A DNA stretch of 64,000 nt from Streptomyces varsoviensis (GCF_000718635.1 NZ_JOBF01000018.1:1-64000); one strand, 5' to 3'. Counted from the stretch's first letter, positions 32,987 to 42,002 are shown. The notes: a model not told the origin generated them from the sequence alone. A program made the numbers and translations.

Positions 32987-34519
32987 GTGGCAGCACCAGT
33001 GTGGAGCGTCGACCCCCGGACCGGGAAGCAGTACGAGCAGGTCGCCGAGGAAGCGGGCCCGGCCGAGGTGGACCGCGCCGTACGGGCCGCGCACGCCGCC
33101 CGTACCGCGCTCGCCGACCGCACCGCGCGGGCCGCCCTGCTGCGCGCCGCCGCCGGCCTCCTCGACGAGGCGGGCGAGCGGCTCGTCGCCGCCGCCGACG
33201 CGGAGACCGCGCTCGGCGCGGCCCGCCTCACCGGCGAACTGGCCCGTACCACCTACCAGTTCCTGGCCTTCGCGGACACCGTGGACGAGGGGGCCTTCCT
33301 CGACGTCATCGTCGACCACGCCGACCCGTCCGCGAAGCCCGTGCCCCGCCCCGACCTGCGCCGCTACAAGGTGCCGCTCGGCGTCGTCGCCGTCTACGCC
33401 GCCAGCAACTTCCCGCTGGCTTTCTCCGTGCCCGGCGGCGACACCGCGAGCGCGCTGGCCGCCGGCTGCCCCGTCGTCGTCAAGGCCCACCCCGACCACC
33501 CCGCCACCTCCGAGCTGTGCGGCTCCCTGCTGCGCCGCGCCGCCGCGGAGGCCGGGCTGCCCGAGGACGTCGTCACGGTCGTGCACGGCTTCGACGCGGG
33601 CCTCGAACTCGTGCGGCACCCGCTGGTCGCGGCCGCCGGGTTCACCGGCTCGGTGCGCGGCGGCCGGGCCCTGTTCGACGCGGCCGCCGCCCGGCCGCAC
33701 CCCATCCCCTTCCACGGCGAACTCGGCAGCCTCAACCCCGTCGTCGTCACCCGCGCCGCCGCCGAGGAGCGCGGCGAGCAGATCGGGACGGGGCTCGCCG
33801 GGGCCATGACGATGGGCGTCGGCCAGTTCTGCACCAAGCCCGGCCTCGTCCTGGCCCCGGCCGGGGAGGGCGGCGACCGGCTGCTGAAGTCCCTCGCCGA
33901 CACCGTCGGCGGCACGGGCGCGGGCGTCCTGCTCGACGCCCGGATGCGGGACGCCTTCGCGGCGGGCGTACGGGAGCGGGCCGAACTCCCCGGCGTCCAG
34001 GCCCCCGTGGTGCCGGGCGCGGCGGGCGAGCACACCGTCAGCGCCGGGTTCCTCGCCGTCCCCGCCGACCTCCTCGCCTCCGGCGACCCGTACGGCCTGC
34101 TGCTGGAGGAGTGCTTCGGCCCGGTCACCGTCGTCGCCCGCTACGCCGACGAGGCGGAGATCGGCGCGGTGCTCGGCCGGCTCTCCGGGAACCTCACCGC
34201 CACCGTCCACCTCGGCGCGGACGAGGCCGACGGGAAGGCCGGGCAGGGCGCGGAACTGCTCGCCGCGCTCGTACCGCTCGCGGGCCGCGTGCTGGTGGAC
34301 GGCTGGCCCACCGGCGTCTCCGTCACCGAGGCCCAGCACCACGGCGGCCCGTACCCGGCGACCACCTCCACCTCGACCTCCGTCGGCGCCACCGCCGTCG
34401 AACGCTGGCTGCGCCCCGTCGTCTACCAGTCCGCCCCGGCCGCCCTCCTCCCGCCCGAGCTGCGCGATGACAACCCCTTGGGCCTGCCGCGCCGCGTGGA
34501 CGGCCGCCCGGAGCGTTAG
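32987..34519 (+). CDS. 2,5-dioxovalerate (alpha-ketoglutarate semialdehyde) dehydrogenase
   Basis: 510 aa aldehyde dehydrogenase. Catalytic C282 ('GQFCTKPG'), general-base E245 ('FHGELGSLNP'), N141 ('AASNFPLAFS') and NAD(P)-binding K166 ('VVVKAHP') are present; the Cys/Glu contexts are those of the ketoglutarate-semialdehyde dehydrogenase subgroup (EC 1.2.1.26). It converts the kdgD product to 2-oxoglutarate. GTG 32987 is preferred: AAGGAGGAG lies 6-8 nt upstream, and the upstream frame is repetitive and unlike the family. It is divergent from, and probably regulated by, the IclR gene. Confidence 0.92.
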   Translation: MAAPVWSVDPRTGKQYEQVAEEAGPAEVDRAVRAAHAARTALADRTARAALLRAAAGLLDEAGERLVAAADAETALGAARLTGELARTTYQFLAFADTVDEGAFLDVIVDHADPSAKPVPRPDLRRYKVPLGVVAVYAASNFPLAFSVPGGDTASALAAGCPVVVKAHPDHPATSELCGSLLRRAAAEAGLPEDVVTVVHGFDAGLELVRHPLVAAAGFTGSVRGGRALFDAAAARPHPIPFHGELGSLNPVVVTRAAAEERGEQIGTGLAGAMTMGVGQFCTKPGLVLAPAGEGGDRLLKSLADTVGGTGAGVLLDARMRDAFAAGVRERAELPGVQAPVVPGAAGEHTVSAGFLAVPADLLASGDPYGLLLEECFGPVTVVARYADEAEIGAVLGRLSGNLTATVHLGADEADGKAGQGAELLAALVPLAGRVLVDGWPTGVSVTEAQHHGGPYPATTSTSTSVGATAVERWLRPVVYQSAPAALLPPELRDDNPLGLPRRVDGRPER

Positions 34520-34553
34520 GGCGCCTCCGACTCGGGCCGTCGTCAGAAGCGGG

Positions 34554-35267
34554 CTAGAGCAGGACCAGGGGGTCCCCGGCCCGTATCTCTCCTGGTGACA
34601 CGACCGTGGCGAGTCCGTCCAGCCGCATGTCGTGCGCCTCGGTGATGGCCCGCAGGATCAGCGAGGAGTGGGGGAGGTCCTGCTGCGCCTCGTTGGTCAT
34701 CACGCAGCGCTCACTCGACCGCACGAACTCGACGCACACCGCGTCGCCGATCCGCGCCTTGCTCCCGAACCACTGGTCCTCGACGAAGGGAGGGGTGCCA
34801 GGCGGTGTCCGTACCAGGAGGTTCGGCCGGAAGCGCCGTTCGTCGACGGGGACGCCGGGCACCGCCGAACGCACCCAGTCGAGGGTGGCCGTGGTCAGCA
34901 CGCTGAGAGGCAACTGGTCGAAGTGGGAGACGTCCCCCTCGCGGGCCACCTCGACGTCCTCGCGGCCGAGGTAGCGACGGAGGTAGGCGCTCGCGTCCGG
35001 TACCACCGTGCCTTCCGGGTCCAGCAGTTCGGGCTCGCCGGCGTCGCCGTCCGCGTACCGGGAACGGAGCCGCAGCAGGCCCGGCATCCTGCGGAAGCGG
35101 CGGGTGTTCTTCCCCGAGCCGAATTTGCCCTGGGCGTCGCGCACGGCGAAGAGCCGGTCGCCGACGAGCCCCCTCGCCTCCACGCCCGCCCGGGGGATCA
35201 GCTCGCCCCCGGTCGATTTGATCGGATACCGCCAGATCCGTTCGACCACGCCCGCATTGATCATCAC
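34554..35267 (-). CDS. MOSC domain protein
   Basis: 237 aa. N-terminal beta-barrel part 'RIWRYPIKSTGGE' and 'GLVGDRLFAVRD', then the MOSC core 'RRFRPNLLV', 'RIGDAVCVEFVRSSERCVMTN' (conserved Cys near residue 190) as in MOCO sulfurase C-terminal/YcbX-like proteins. These bind sulfur or molybdenum cofactor and can reduce N-hydroxylated compounds. GTG 35267 with TATCGT 7 nt before it fits a leaderless start; ATG 35264 is the alternative. No Shine-Dalgarno is seen. Partner redox proteins are not adjacent. Confidence 0.88.
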   Translation of the reverse strand: MMINAGVVERIWRYPIKSTGGELIPRAGVEARGLVGDRLFAVRDAQGKFGSGKNTRRFRRMPGLLRLRSRYADGDAGEPELLDPEGTVVPDASAYLRRYLGREDVEVAREGDVSHFDQLPLSVLTTATLDWVRSAVPGVPVDERRFRPNLLVRTPPGTPPFVEDQWFGSKARIGDAVCVEFVRSSERCVMTNEAQQDLPHSSLILRAITEAHDMRLDGLATVVSPGEIRAGDPLVLL

Positions 35268-35321
35268 TCGGCTGACGATACAGAGGCCGCGCGAGCGACG
35301 GCGTACGCATTTTCGATGCGC

Positions 35322-35996
35322 TCAGGCCGTGCGGCGGCGCACGATGAGCTGGACTCTGAGGTCGGTGTGGCCGTCGAGGGTAGGCGTCACGTCCCGCCGC
35401 TCCTCGGCCACCGCGAAGCCGTGCCGGCCGAAGAGTTCGTGGAACCGTTCCAGGGGCTGGTGCTGGAAGGTCCCGCCGTCCTCGATGCGGAAGACGCCGT
35501 ACGTGCCGGTGCTCGCCTCCTGCGCGCGGTAGCGGGCCCGGCTGCGCTCGTCGGTCTGGAGCGGCACGTCGCTGACGTACACCACGCCGCCGGGCCGCAC
35601 GAGCCGGGCCAGCTCCGCGACCGCCGACTCCTGCGCGACCGGGTCGGGGTCCGAGGTGAGGACGGCGAAGAGGAGGGCCGCGTCGAACGACGCGTCCGCG
35701 AACGGCAGCGGCAGCTCGCGCAGCCGCGTCAGGCGCAGCTCCGGGTGGTCCGCGAGGCCGCGGGCGACGAGCGCCGCCGACGGGTCGACGCCCCGCACGT
35801 CGCGGTAGCCCCGTTCGGTGAGTTCGAGGACCAGCCGGCCGTACCCGCAGCCGTAGTCGAGAATCCGCCCCTCCACGGGCAGATGGGCGGCCAGCAGCTC
35901 CGGGTCGAGCGGGTGGGTGAAGGTGTGGGCGGCCCCGGTGGTCTCCCAGTACGCGCGCGTGCGCCCGGTCCGCCGTACGTCGCGGGGTTGCGTCAT
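35322..35996 (-). CDS. Class I SAM-dependent methyltransferase
   Basis: 224 aa. SAM-binding motif I 'LDYGCGYGRL' starts at about residue 46, followed by the acidic strand 'DVRGVDPSAAL', 'LPFADASFDAALLFAVL' and 'LVRPGGVVYVSDVPL' (motifs II-III). The N-terminal 'YWETTGAAHTFTHPLD' is typical of a small-molecule methyltransferase subgroup. Substrate is unknown. ATG 35996 is used; a TAACGT hexamer lies 8 nt upstream and there is no Shine-Dalgarno. It ends 54 bp from the MOSC gene start on the same strand. Confidence 0.88.
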   Translation of the reverse strand: MTQPRDVRRTGRTRAYWETTGAAHTFTHPLDPELLAAHLPVEGRILDYGCGYGRLVLELTERGYRDVRGVDPSAALVARGLADHPELRLTRLRELPLPFADASFDAALLFAVLTSDPDPVAQESAVAELARLVRPGGVVYVSDVPLQTDERSRARYRAQEASTGTYGVFRIEDGGTFQHQPLERFHELFGRHGFAVAEERRDVTPTLDGHTDLRVQLIVRRRTA

Positions 35997-36002
35997 GCGC
36001 CG

Positions 36003-36240
36003 GGACGTTACCGGGAAGCGCGCCGCTCGGGGAGTACGTCCGGAGGGGCGCGAGCCGTGCCCGTACGGGCGTACGGAGGGACGTTCGGGCCCATGCGAAC
36101 GTACGGGCGAATCGGTGTCCGGCGAGGCAGGGCGTACGGGCGCACAGGCATACGGGCGTGGGGCCTGCGGGCGTACCGGCCGCACGGGCACGGGGCGGGC
36201 GGCGCGGCGTGGTGCCACCCGCTTGGGGCCGGTGCCAGGC
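36003..36240. repeat. Irregular CGTACGGG-rich intergenic repeats
   Basis: Between the divergent methyltransferase and GntR genes, variants of GCGTACGGGC and ATACGGGCG occur at least eight times without fixed spacing. No gene is seen. Similar CGTACG-type decamers recur at 56931-57019. Confidence 0.5.
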
Positions 36241-36273
36241 GTGGCGTGGGCCACATCGGTGCACACTGGACAC

Positions 36274-36975
36274 ATGTCGCAGGAGAGCGCCCCGGTGGAC
36301 CGTGCGGGCAGTGTGGACAGTGTTGACAGGGTTCATGCCGAGCTGCGGGCACGGGTGCTCGACGGCACCTTCCTCAGCGGCGCGGTGCTCTCGGTGCAGG
36401 CCGTGGCCGACCGGCTCGGGGCCGACCCGGAGCTGGTCCGGGAGGCGTTCCGGCGGCTCAGCGAAGAGGGGTACCTCCAGTTGGTCGCGGAGCGCGGCGC
36501 GCTCGTGGCGCCCGTATCGCTGGACGAGGCCCGGTGCGTCCTGGAGGCGCGGCTGCTCATCGAGCTGTTCGCGCTGGACACGGTGGCGGCGCGCGGCCAC
36601 GACGAGCTGCGCCGGCTGGGCGAGCGGCTGCGCGCCCTGGAGGGGGACGTGCCGCTGAGCCCGTCGCCGTCCTCCGCGCAGGCCCTCGTCATCGGCCGCG
36701 CCTTCCACGCCGGGCTCGTCGAGGCCTGCGGCAACACGGTCCTGGCCTCGATGCACGCCACCCTATGGGCGCAGGGGCGGCGCGTCTCCGCCGCCTCCAT
36801 CGCGGACCCCGGCCACGCGGCCGAGGACATCGCGGAGCACGAGGCCATCGCCCTGGCCATGCGCGCGGGCCACGGCGCGGAGGCCCGCGAGCTGCTGCAC
36901 CGGCACATCTCGGCGGTGCTGCGCCGCCTCGGCCTCGGCGACGAGTTCACCCTCCCGCGGCCGGCGGGCTCGTGA
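36274..36975 (+). CDS. GntR-family regulator, FadR/FCD type
   Basis: 233 aa. GntR winged helix: 'VHAELRARVLDGTFLSGAVL' and 'ADRLGADPELVREAFRRLSEEGYL', then the all-helical FCD effector domain with 'ARLLIELFALDTVA', 'FHAGLVEACGN' (metal-site His) and 'EHEAIALAMRAG'. FCD regulators bind carboxylic acids such as pyruvate, lactate or fatty acyl-CoA. ATG 36274 lies 6 nt after a CACACT hexamer with no Shine-Dalgarno. It precedes the class V aminotransferase on the same strand, a possible target. Confidence 0.88.
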   Translation: MSQESAPVDRAGSVDSVDRVHAELRARVLDGTFLSGAVLSVQAVADRLGADPELVREAFRRLSEEGYLQLVAERGALVAPVSLDEARCVLEARLLIELFALDTVAARGHDELRRLGERLRALEGDVPLSPSPSSAQALVIGRAFHAGLVEACGNTVLASMHATLWAQGRRVSAASIADPGHAAEDIAEHEAIALAMRAGHGAEARELLHRHISAVLRRLGLGDEFTLPRPAGS

Positions 36976-37085
36976 ACGGACCGGCGGGCTCGTAACGGAC
37001 CGGCTGGTGCTTCGTGAACCGGCCGGTACGCCGTAGGGGAGGGGACCGTGGACGCGGCGGCGGCCCGCCGCGCATAGTCGCCACC

Positions 37086-38147
37086 ATGGAGAAACTCGCA
37101 GCCACGCACTTCGCGCCCGAGACGACCTACCTCAACACCGCCTCCGCGGGCCTGCTGCCCGCCCCCGCCGTCGCCGCCATGACCGGGGCGATCGAGGACA
37201 CCGCGGCCGGCCGCTCCCTCACCGTCCACTACGAGGCGGTCGAGGCCGCGCGCGCCTCGTACGGGCGGCTCGTCGGCGTGCCGGTGGAGCGCGTCGCGGC
37301 GGGTGCCTCCGTCGCCGTCTACAGCGGGCTGATCGCCCAGTCCCTGCCGGCGGGCTCCGAAGTCCTGGTGGCCGAGGGCGACTTCAGCTCCCTCGTCAAC
37401 CCCTTCCACATGCGCCCCGATCTCACCGTGCGCACCATGGAGCTGGAGAAGCTTCCCGACGCCGTACGGCCCGGCACGGCCCTCGTCGCGGTGAGCGCCG
37501 TCCAGTCCGCGGACGGCCGGATCGCCGACCTGGCCGCCGTCGCGGCCGCGGCCAGGGCCCACGGGGCCCGGACGTTCATCGACGTCAGCCAGGCGGCCGG
37601 CTGGCTGCCGCTGGAGGCGGACGACTACGACTACACGGCGGCGGTCTGCTACAAGTGGCTGCTCTGCCCGCGCGGAACCGCGTTCCTCACCACCCCCGCC
37701 GACCTCACCGGCCCCGCCGGCACACCGCTCACCCCCCTGTTCGCCGGCTGGGTCTCCGGCGAGCGCCCCTGGGACAGTTGCTACGGGGCCGTGGCGGAAC
37801 TCGCCCGCTCCGCCCGCCGCTTCGACGAGAGCCCCAGCCTCTACTCGTACGTCGCCGCCCGGCACTCGCTCGCCCTCGTCGAGGAACTGGGCGTCGAGGC
37901 CATCGGCGCCCACGACCGGGCCCTCGCCGACCGCTTCCGGACCGGGCTGGCCGACCTCGGCCACACGCCCGTACCCGCCGAGGGCTCGGCCATCGTCTCC
38001 GTCCCCGGCCTCGGCCACCACGCCGCCCGCCTCGCCGAGCAGGGCATCCAGGTCTCCGACCGGGCCGGGAACCTGCGCGCGGCCTTCCACCTCTACAACA
38101 CCGGCGCCGACGTGGACCGCCTGCTGGAGACGGTCGGCACGGACTGA
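37086..38147 (+). CDS. Class V PLP-dependent aminotransferase
   Basis: 353 aa. PLP lysine K190 in 'CYKWLLCPRG' and D166 in 'FIDVSQAAGW' place it in the cysteine-desulfurase/isopenicillin-epimerase-like fold group. N-terminal 'YLNTASAGLLP' is the usual substrate loop. The exact reaction (transamination, desulfuration, C-S lyase) cannot be told; the family includes ergothioneine EgtE-like lyases but no egt genes are near. ATG 37086 has CATAGT 7 nt upstream and no Shine-Dalgarno. It converges on the ectoine operon with a hairpin between. Confidence 0.85.
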   Translation: MEKLAATHFAPETTYLNTASAGLLPAPAVAAMTGAIEDTAAGRSLTVHYEAVEAARASYGRLVGVPVERVAAGASVAVYSGLIAQSLPAGSEVLVAEGDFSSLVNPFHMRPDLTVRTMELEKLPDAVRPGTALVAVSAVQSADGRIADLAAVAAAARAHGARTFIDVSQAAGWLPLEADDYDYTAAVCYKWLLCPRGTAFLTTPADLTGPAGTPLTPLFAGWVSGERPWDSCYGAVAELARSARRFDESPSLYSYVAARHSLALVEELGVEAIGAHDRALADRFRTGLADLGHTPVPAEGSAIVSVPGLGHHAARLAEQGIQVSDRAGNLRAAFHLYNTGADVDRLLETVGTD

Positions 38148-38162
38148 CGGCGGCCACGCCTG

Positions 38163-38193
38163 TGAGGCGGCCCCGACCGGGGACCGCCCCACA
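38163..38193. terminator. Probable bidirectional terminator before ectD
   Basis: GAGGCGGCCCCG and CGGGGACCGCCCCAC form an imperfect GC-rich stem in the 72-bp gap between the convergent aminotransferase and ectD genes. Confidence 0.45.
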
Positions 38194-38219
38194 AAGCACC
38201 GGCTACGGCGCTACGAGCG

Positions 38220-39122
38220 CTACTTCACGGGCGTGAACGGGGCCCGCGCGCCGATGAAGGACGGGCGGGGGACCGGGGCCGCGAAGGGCTCCACCGCCGG
38301 GTTCTCCATGCTGTTGAAGACGATGAAGACATTGCTGCGCGGGAAGGGCGTGATGTTGTCGCCCGAGCCGTGCATGCAGTTGCAGTCGAACCAGGTCGCG
38401 GAGCCGGCCGGGCCCGTGAAGAGCTTGATGCCGTGCCGTTCGGCGAAGCCGGTCAGGGCCTCGTCCGAGGGCGTGCCGGCGTCCTGCATCTTCAGGGACT
38501 GCTTGTAGTTGTCCTTCGGCGTCTCCCCGGCGCACCCCAGGAACGTCCGGTGCGAACCCGGCATGATCATGAGGCCGCCGTTGGTGTCGTAGTTCTCCGT
38601 CAGCGCGATCGAGACGGAGACGGTCCGCATGTTCGCGAGCCCGTCCTCGGCGTGCCAGGTCTCGAAGTCCGAGTGCCAGTAGAAGCCGCTGGCCCCGAAG
38701 CCGGGCTTCACATTGATCCGGGACTGGTGGACGTACACGTCCGAGCCCAGGATCTGCCGGGCGCGGTCCACCACCCGTGGATCGCGGACCAGGCCGGCGA
38801 AGACCTCGCTGAGCCGGTGCACCTCGAAGACGGACCGGACCTTCTGCGACTTCGGCTCGATGATCGAGCGCTCGTCGGCCCGTACGGCCGGGTCGGCGAT
38901 CAGCCGGTCCAGCTCGGCCCGGTAGGTCTCGACCTCGTCCGGGGTGATGAGCTGATCGATCGCGAGGAAGCCGTCGCGCTCGTAGTTGCCCAGGTCCGTG
39001 GGGTCTATCGGCCCCGGAGCCCCAGGGTCGGACCACACCACCGGGTCCTGGCGCTGGGTGGTCACCTCGGTCGTGCCACGGGTCGGGTACAGGTCAGTGG
39101 TGCGCTCGGGGGCGGTGGTCAT
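38220..39122 (-). CDS. ectD: Ectoine hydroxylase
   Basis: 300 aa, Fe(II)/2-oxoglutarate dioxygenase that makes 5-hydroxyectoine. The iron triad is complete: H150 and D152 in 'FYWHSDFETWHAEDG', H251 in 'CNCMHGSGDN'; the first motif is the EctD signature. Length fits the family (about 300 aa). ATG 39122 is preceded by AGAGGAGAG. It is the last gene of ectABCD, 35 bp after ectC. The protein protects against osmotic and heat stress through its product. Confidence 0.96.
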   Translation of the reverse strand: MTTAPERTTDLYPTRGTTEVTTQRQDPVVWSDPGAPGPIDPTDLGNYERDGFLAIDQLITPDEVETYRAELDRLIADPAVRADERSIIEPKSQKVRSVFEVHRLSEVFAGLVRDPRVVDRARQILGSDVYVHQSRINVKPGFGASGFYWHSDFETWHAEDGLANMRTVSVSIALTENYDTNGGLMIMPGSHRTFLGCAGETPKDNYKQSLKMQDAGTPSDEALTGFAERHGIKLFTGPAGSATWFDCNCMHGSGDNITPFPRSNVFIVFNSMENPAVEPFAAPVPRPSFIGARAPFTPVK

Positions 39123-39157
39123 GATCTCTCCTCTCTTGGGCCTGCGGGGCTCGGGTT

Positions 39158-39580
39158 TCAGCTCGCCACGGTCTGCGGAGCCGGCTCCTCCTCGGTGAGC
39201 AGGGGGTACACGCCGTTCTCGTCGTGGTCCTCGCGGCCGGTGACCGGCGGGTTGAAGACGCACACGCAGCGGAAGTCGGTCTTCGGGCGCATCGTGTGCT
39301 TCTCGTGCCCGTCGAGCAGGTACATGGTGCCGGGGGTGATGAGGTGCTTCTCGCCGGTCTCGTCGTTGGTGAGCTCGGCCTCACCCTCCACGCACAGCAC
39401 GGCCTCGATGTGGTTGGCGTACCACATCGACGTCTCGGTACCCGCGTAGAGGATGGTCTCGTGCAGCGAGAAACCCACCCGCTCCTTGGCCAGCACGATG
39501 CGCTTGCTCTCCCAGGTGCCGGTCGCCGCCTTGACGTGCCGGTCGGTGCCCTCGATGTCCTTGAAGGATCGGACGATCAC
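39158..39580 (-). CDS. ectC: L-ectoine synthase
   Basis: 140 aa cupin. It cyclises N-gamma-acetyl-diaminobutyrate to ectoine (EC 4.2.1.108). '[19 protein letters not shown]', '[16 protein letters not shown]' and '[13 protein letters not shown]' carry the conserved cupin metal and substrate residues (Glu, Tyr, His). GTG 39580 gives the normal start '[16 protein letters not shown]'; the Shine-Dalgarno is weak. Third gene of the operon, 75 bp after ectB. Confidence 0.96.
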   Translation of the reverse strand: MIVRSFKDIEGTDRHVKAATGTWESKRIVLAKERVGFSLHETILYAGTETSMWYANHIEAVLCVEGEAELTNDETGEKHLITPGTMYLLDGHEKHTMRPKTDFRCVCVFNPPVTGREDHDENGVYPLLTEEEPAPQTVAS

Positions 39581-39655
39581 GGTGCGGTGCTGCCTTTCTC
39601 TCGTACGTACATACTGCGCTGGCCGCGGCTGCCGCGCTCATCGCGCGTACGGCGG

Positions 39656-40924
39656 TCAGGCGGTCTCGTTGACCGCTCGGGCGAGGGTCCGCAGACCCTC
39701 GTCCAGCTCTTCGGGGGTGACGGTCAGGGCCGGGAGGAGCTTGATGACCTCGCTCTCCGGGCCGGACGTCTCGATCAGCAGGCCGAGTTCGAAGGCGCGC
39801 CGGGCCACCGCCGAGGCGCGCGACTTGTCGGTGAACTCCAGGCCCCAGACCAGGCCGCGGCCGCGGTACTCGGCGCCGAGCCGCACATGCTCCTCGCAGA
39901 TCGCGCGCAGCGCCTGCTCGACCTGCTCGCCGCGGGCCAGGGTCTGCTTCTCCGTCTGGCCGTCGGCCCAGTAGGTGTCCAGGGCCGCGGCGGCGGTGAC
40001 GAAGGACGGGTTGTTGCCGCGGAAGGTGCCGTTGTGCTCGCCCGGCTCCCAGACGTCCAGCTCCGGCTTGAAGAGGGTCAGCGACATCGGCATCCCGTAG
40101 CCGCCGATGGACTTCGACAGCGTCACGATGTCCGGGGTGATGCCCGCCTCCTCGAAGGAGAAGAAGCCACCCGTACGGCCGCAGCCCATCTGGATGTCGT
40201 CGACGATGAGCAGCATGTCGCGGCGCTTGCACAGGTCGGCGAGGGCGCGCAGCCACTCGGGGCGGGCGACGTTGATGCCGCCCTCGCCCTGCACCGTCTC
40301 GACGATGACGGCGGCGGGCTGGTTCAGCCCGGAGCCCTGGTCCTCCAGCAGCCGCTCGAACCACAGGAAGTCCGGGACGCGGCCGTCGAAGTAGTTGTCG
40401 AACGGCATCGGGGTGCCGTGCACCAGCGGGATGCCCGCGCCGGCCCGTTTGAAGGCGTTGCCGGTGACCGCGAGCGAGCCGAGCGACATGCCGTGGAAGG
40501 CGTTGGTGAACGACACGATCGACTCGCGGCCCTTGACCTTGCGGGCCAGCTTGAGCGCGGCCTCCACGGCGTTGGTGCCCGTCGGGCCGGGGAACATGAC
40601 CTTGTACGGCAGGTCGCGCGGGCGCAGGATCTTGTTCTGGAAGGACTCCAGGAACGCCCGCTTCGCGGTGGTGCCCATGTCCAGGCCGTGCGTGACGCCG
40701 TCCCGCGCGATGTAGTCGATCAGCGCGCGCTTGAGCACGGGGTTGTTGTGGCCGTAGTTGAGGGCGCCGGCGCCGGAGAAGAAGTCGAGGTAGGTGTGGC
40801 CGTCCTCGTCGTACATGTAGCTGCCCTGGGCACGGTCGAAGACGGCGGGCCAGCTTCGGCAGTAGCTGCGCACCTCCGACTCCAGGGTCTCGAAGACGCT
40901 CAGGGCGGGCGGGGTGATGGTCAC
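39656..40924 (-). CDS. ectB: Diaminobutyrate-2-oxoglutarate transaminase
   Basis: 422 aa class III aminotransferase that forms L-2,4-diaminobutyrate from aspartate semialdehyde and glutamate (EC 2.6.1.76). Diagnostic parts: 'FFSGAGALNYGHNNP', 'GPTGTNAVEAALKLARK', 'VDDIQMGCGRTG' and the PLP lysine in 'TLSKSIGGYGMP'. GTG 40924 has AGGAG 6 nt upstream and starts the protein right at the conserved 'PPALSVFETLES'. Second gene of the operon, 70 bp after ectA. Confidence 0.97.
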   Translation of the reverse strand: MTITPPALSVFETLESEVRSYCRSWPAVFDRAQGSYMYDEDGHTYLDFFSGAGALNYGHNNPVLKRALIDYIARDGVTHGLDMGTTAKRAFLESFQNKILRPRDLPYKVMFPGPTGTNAVEAALKLARKVKGRESIVSFTNAFHGMSLGSLAVTGNAFKRAGAGIPLVHGTPMPFDNYFDGRVPDFLWFERLLEDQGSGLNQPAAVIVETVQGEGGINVARPEWLRALADLCKRRDMLLIVDDIQMGCGRTGGFFSFEEAGITPDIVTLSKSIGGYGMPMSLTLFKPELDVWEPGEHNGTFRGNNPSFVTAAAALDTYWADGQTEKQTLARGEQVEQALRAICEEHVRLGAEYRGRGLVWGLEFTDKSRASAVARRAFELGLLIETSGPESEVIKLLPALTVTPEELDEGLRTLARAVNETA

Positions 40925-40994
40925 AGCGTTCTCCTGGGAGACGAATCGCGGGGGTGAGTGAGAAGCGGTGGGGGTGGCCGCGCGGGGGGCGGCC

Positions 40995-41543
40995 TCAGAC
41001 CACGATCGGGCCGATGCGGTGCAGCACCTCGGTCTCGTGCCCGGTGTCCGGGAACATCTCGGCGGCGAAGAGGTCCTCGCGCTCCACGCGCGCGCCGTGC
41101 CGCTCGGCGAACGAGGCGAACAGCCGGTTGGAGGGGGCGTTGTCGGCGGTGATGGTGGTCTCGACCTCGTCCACGCCCGGCTCCCGGGCCGTCCGCTCCA
41201 CCAGTCCGTCCAGCAGGGCGGCGGCCAGCCCCCGGCCGCGCTGCTCGCGGTCGACGGCGATCTGCCAGATGACCAGGGTGCGCGGGCGCTCGGGGCGTAT
41301 GTAGCCGGTGACGAAGCCGACCGGTTCGCCGCCCGCGGACCGCGCCACCGCCGAGGTGGCGGCGAAGTCGCGGCACCACAGGAGGTAGCTGTACGAGGAG
41401 TTGAGGTCCAGTACCTCGGAGTCGCGGGCGATGCGCCAGATCGCGGCTCCGTCCTCCAGGCATGGAGTGTCGAGCCGCAGTCCCTCCGGCATTTCGAGAA
41501 ATTCGCAGCGGCCACGTGCAAGGTCTGCTTGTGCGGCGGTCAT
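40995..41543 (-). CDS. ectA: L-2,4-diaminobutyrate acetyltransferase
   Basis: 182 aa GNAT-fold enzyme (EC 2.3.1.178), second step of ectoine synthesis. 'DLNSSYSYLLWCRDFAATS', 'GFVTGYIRPE' and 'LVIWQIAVDREQRGRGLAAALL' (acetyl-CoA-binding Arg/Gly loop) identify EctA. ATG 41543 is preferred; the upstream frame is not family-like. No Shine-Dalgarno is present, and a -10-like TAAATT 8 nt upstream lies inside a 20-bp inverted repeat. First gene of ectABCD; osmotic induction of the operon is expected from the family. Confidence 0.96.
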   Translation of the reverse strand: MTAAQADLARGRCEFLEMPEGLRLDTPCLEDGAAIWRIARDSEVLDLNSSYSYLLWCRDFAATSAVARSAGGEPVGFVTGYIRPERPRTLVIWQIAVDREQRGRGLAAALLDGLVERTAREPGVDEVETTITADNAPSNRLFASFAERHGARVEREDLFAAEMFPDTGHETEVLHRIGPIVV

Positions 41544-41550
41544 GCGGATT

Positions 41551-41570
41551 GAATTTACCGAGCTAAATTC
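41551..41570. promoter_or_regulatory. Inverted repeat over the ectA -10 region
   Basis: Perfect 7-bp arms GAATTTA (41551-41557) and TAAATTC (41564-41570), 6-bp spacer, centred about 17 bp upstream of the ectA ATG. It includes the likely -10 hexamer TAAATT (minus strand), so a bound protein would block or guide polymerase. Confidence 0.6.
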
Positions 41571-42002
41571 GAAATTGCATCGCGAGTAGGGGTTACGTCG
41601 GATGCGTGTCTGTGTTAACGCGCGGGGGCCCGCGAGCGCGCGAATCGTCGGCAAGATGTGGCGATTTGCCCGGTATTTTCTGGGCAATACGGGCGTCTTG
41701 TGGAGTGTGTCACATCTGCGTAACGGTCTTGAGATTCGCTGGAATTACGCCATCCGGCGTTAGCGGAATCTTGGTGTTTAAGGTCGGGGAAAGCGGGCAG
41801 AAGAATCCGGGAAGCTGCGCTTAATAGGATTCTAGGAAAGGAATGAATAATTCATCAATAGGGATTGGAGGGCTGCTTGCGGGAAGGAGCCCGGAAAGAT
41901 CTCGGAACGGCCCCGGAAGCGTGGGGGGCGGCCTCGCGCACGCCGCGGGCCCCCGCCCGGGCGCCCTACGCACACGCGCGTCCGGGCTCGTACAGTGCCG
42001 CC
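41571..42002. promoter_or_regulatory. Long, A/T-richer region between ectA and the amidohydrolase gene
   Basis: Over 430 bp without a gene. It contains several dyads: TTGCCC / GGGCAA (41666-41671 / 41682-41687), ACGCC / GGCGT near 41748-41764 and the perfect palindrome ATGAATAATTCAT (41843-41855). An open frame at 41606-41824 was judged non-coding. The size and base composition suggest a complex promoter region for ectoine genes. Confidence 0.55.

Noticed and set aside
41606..41824. 72-residue open frame between ectA and the amidohydrolase gene
   Set aside because: Lower G+C than real genes here, no ribosome site and many dyads; more likely regulatory DNA.
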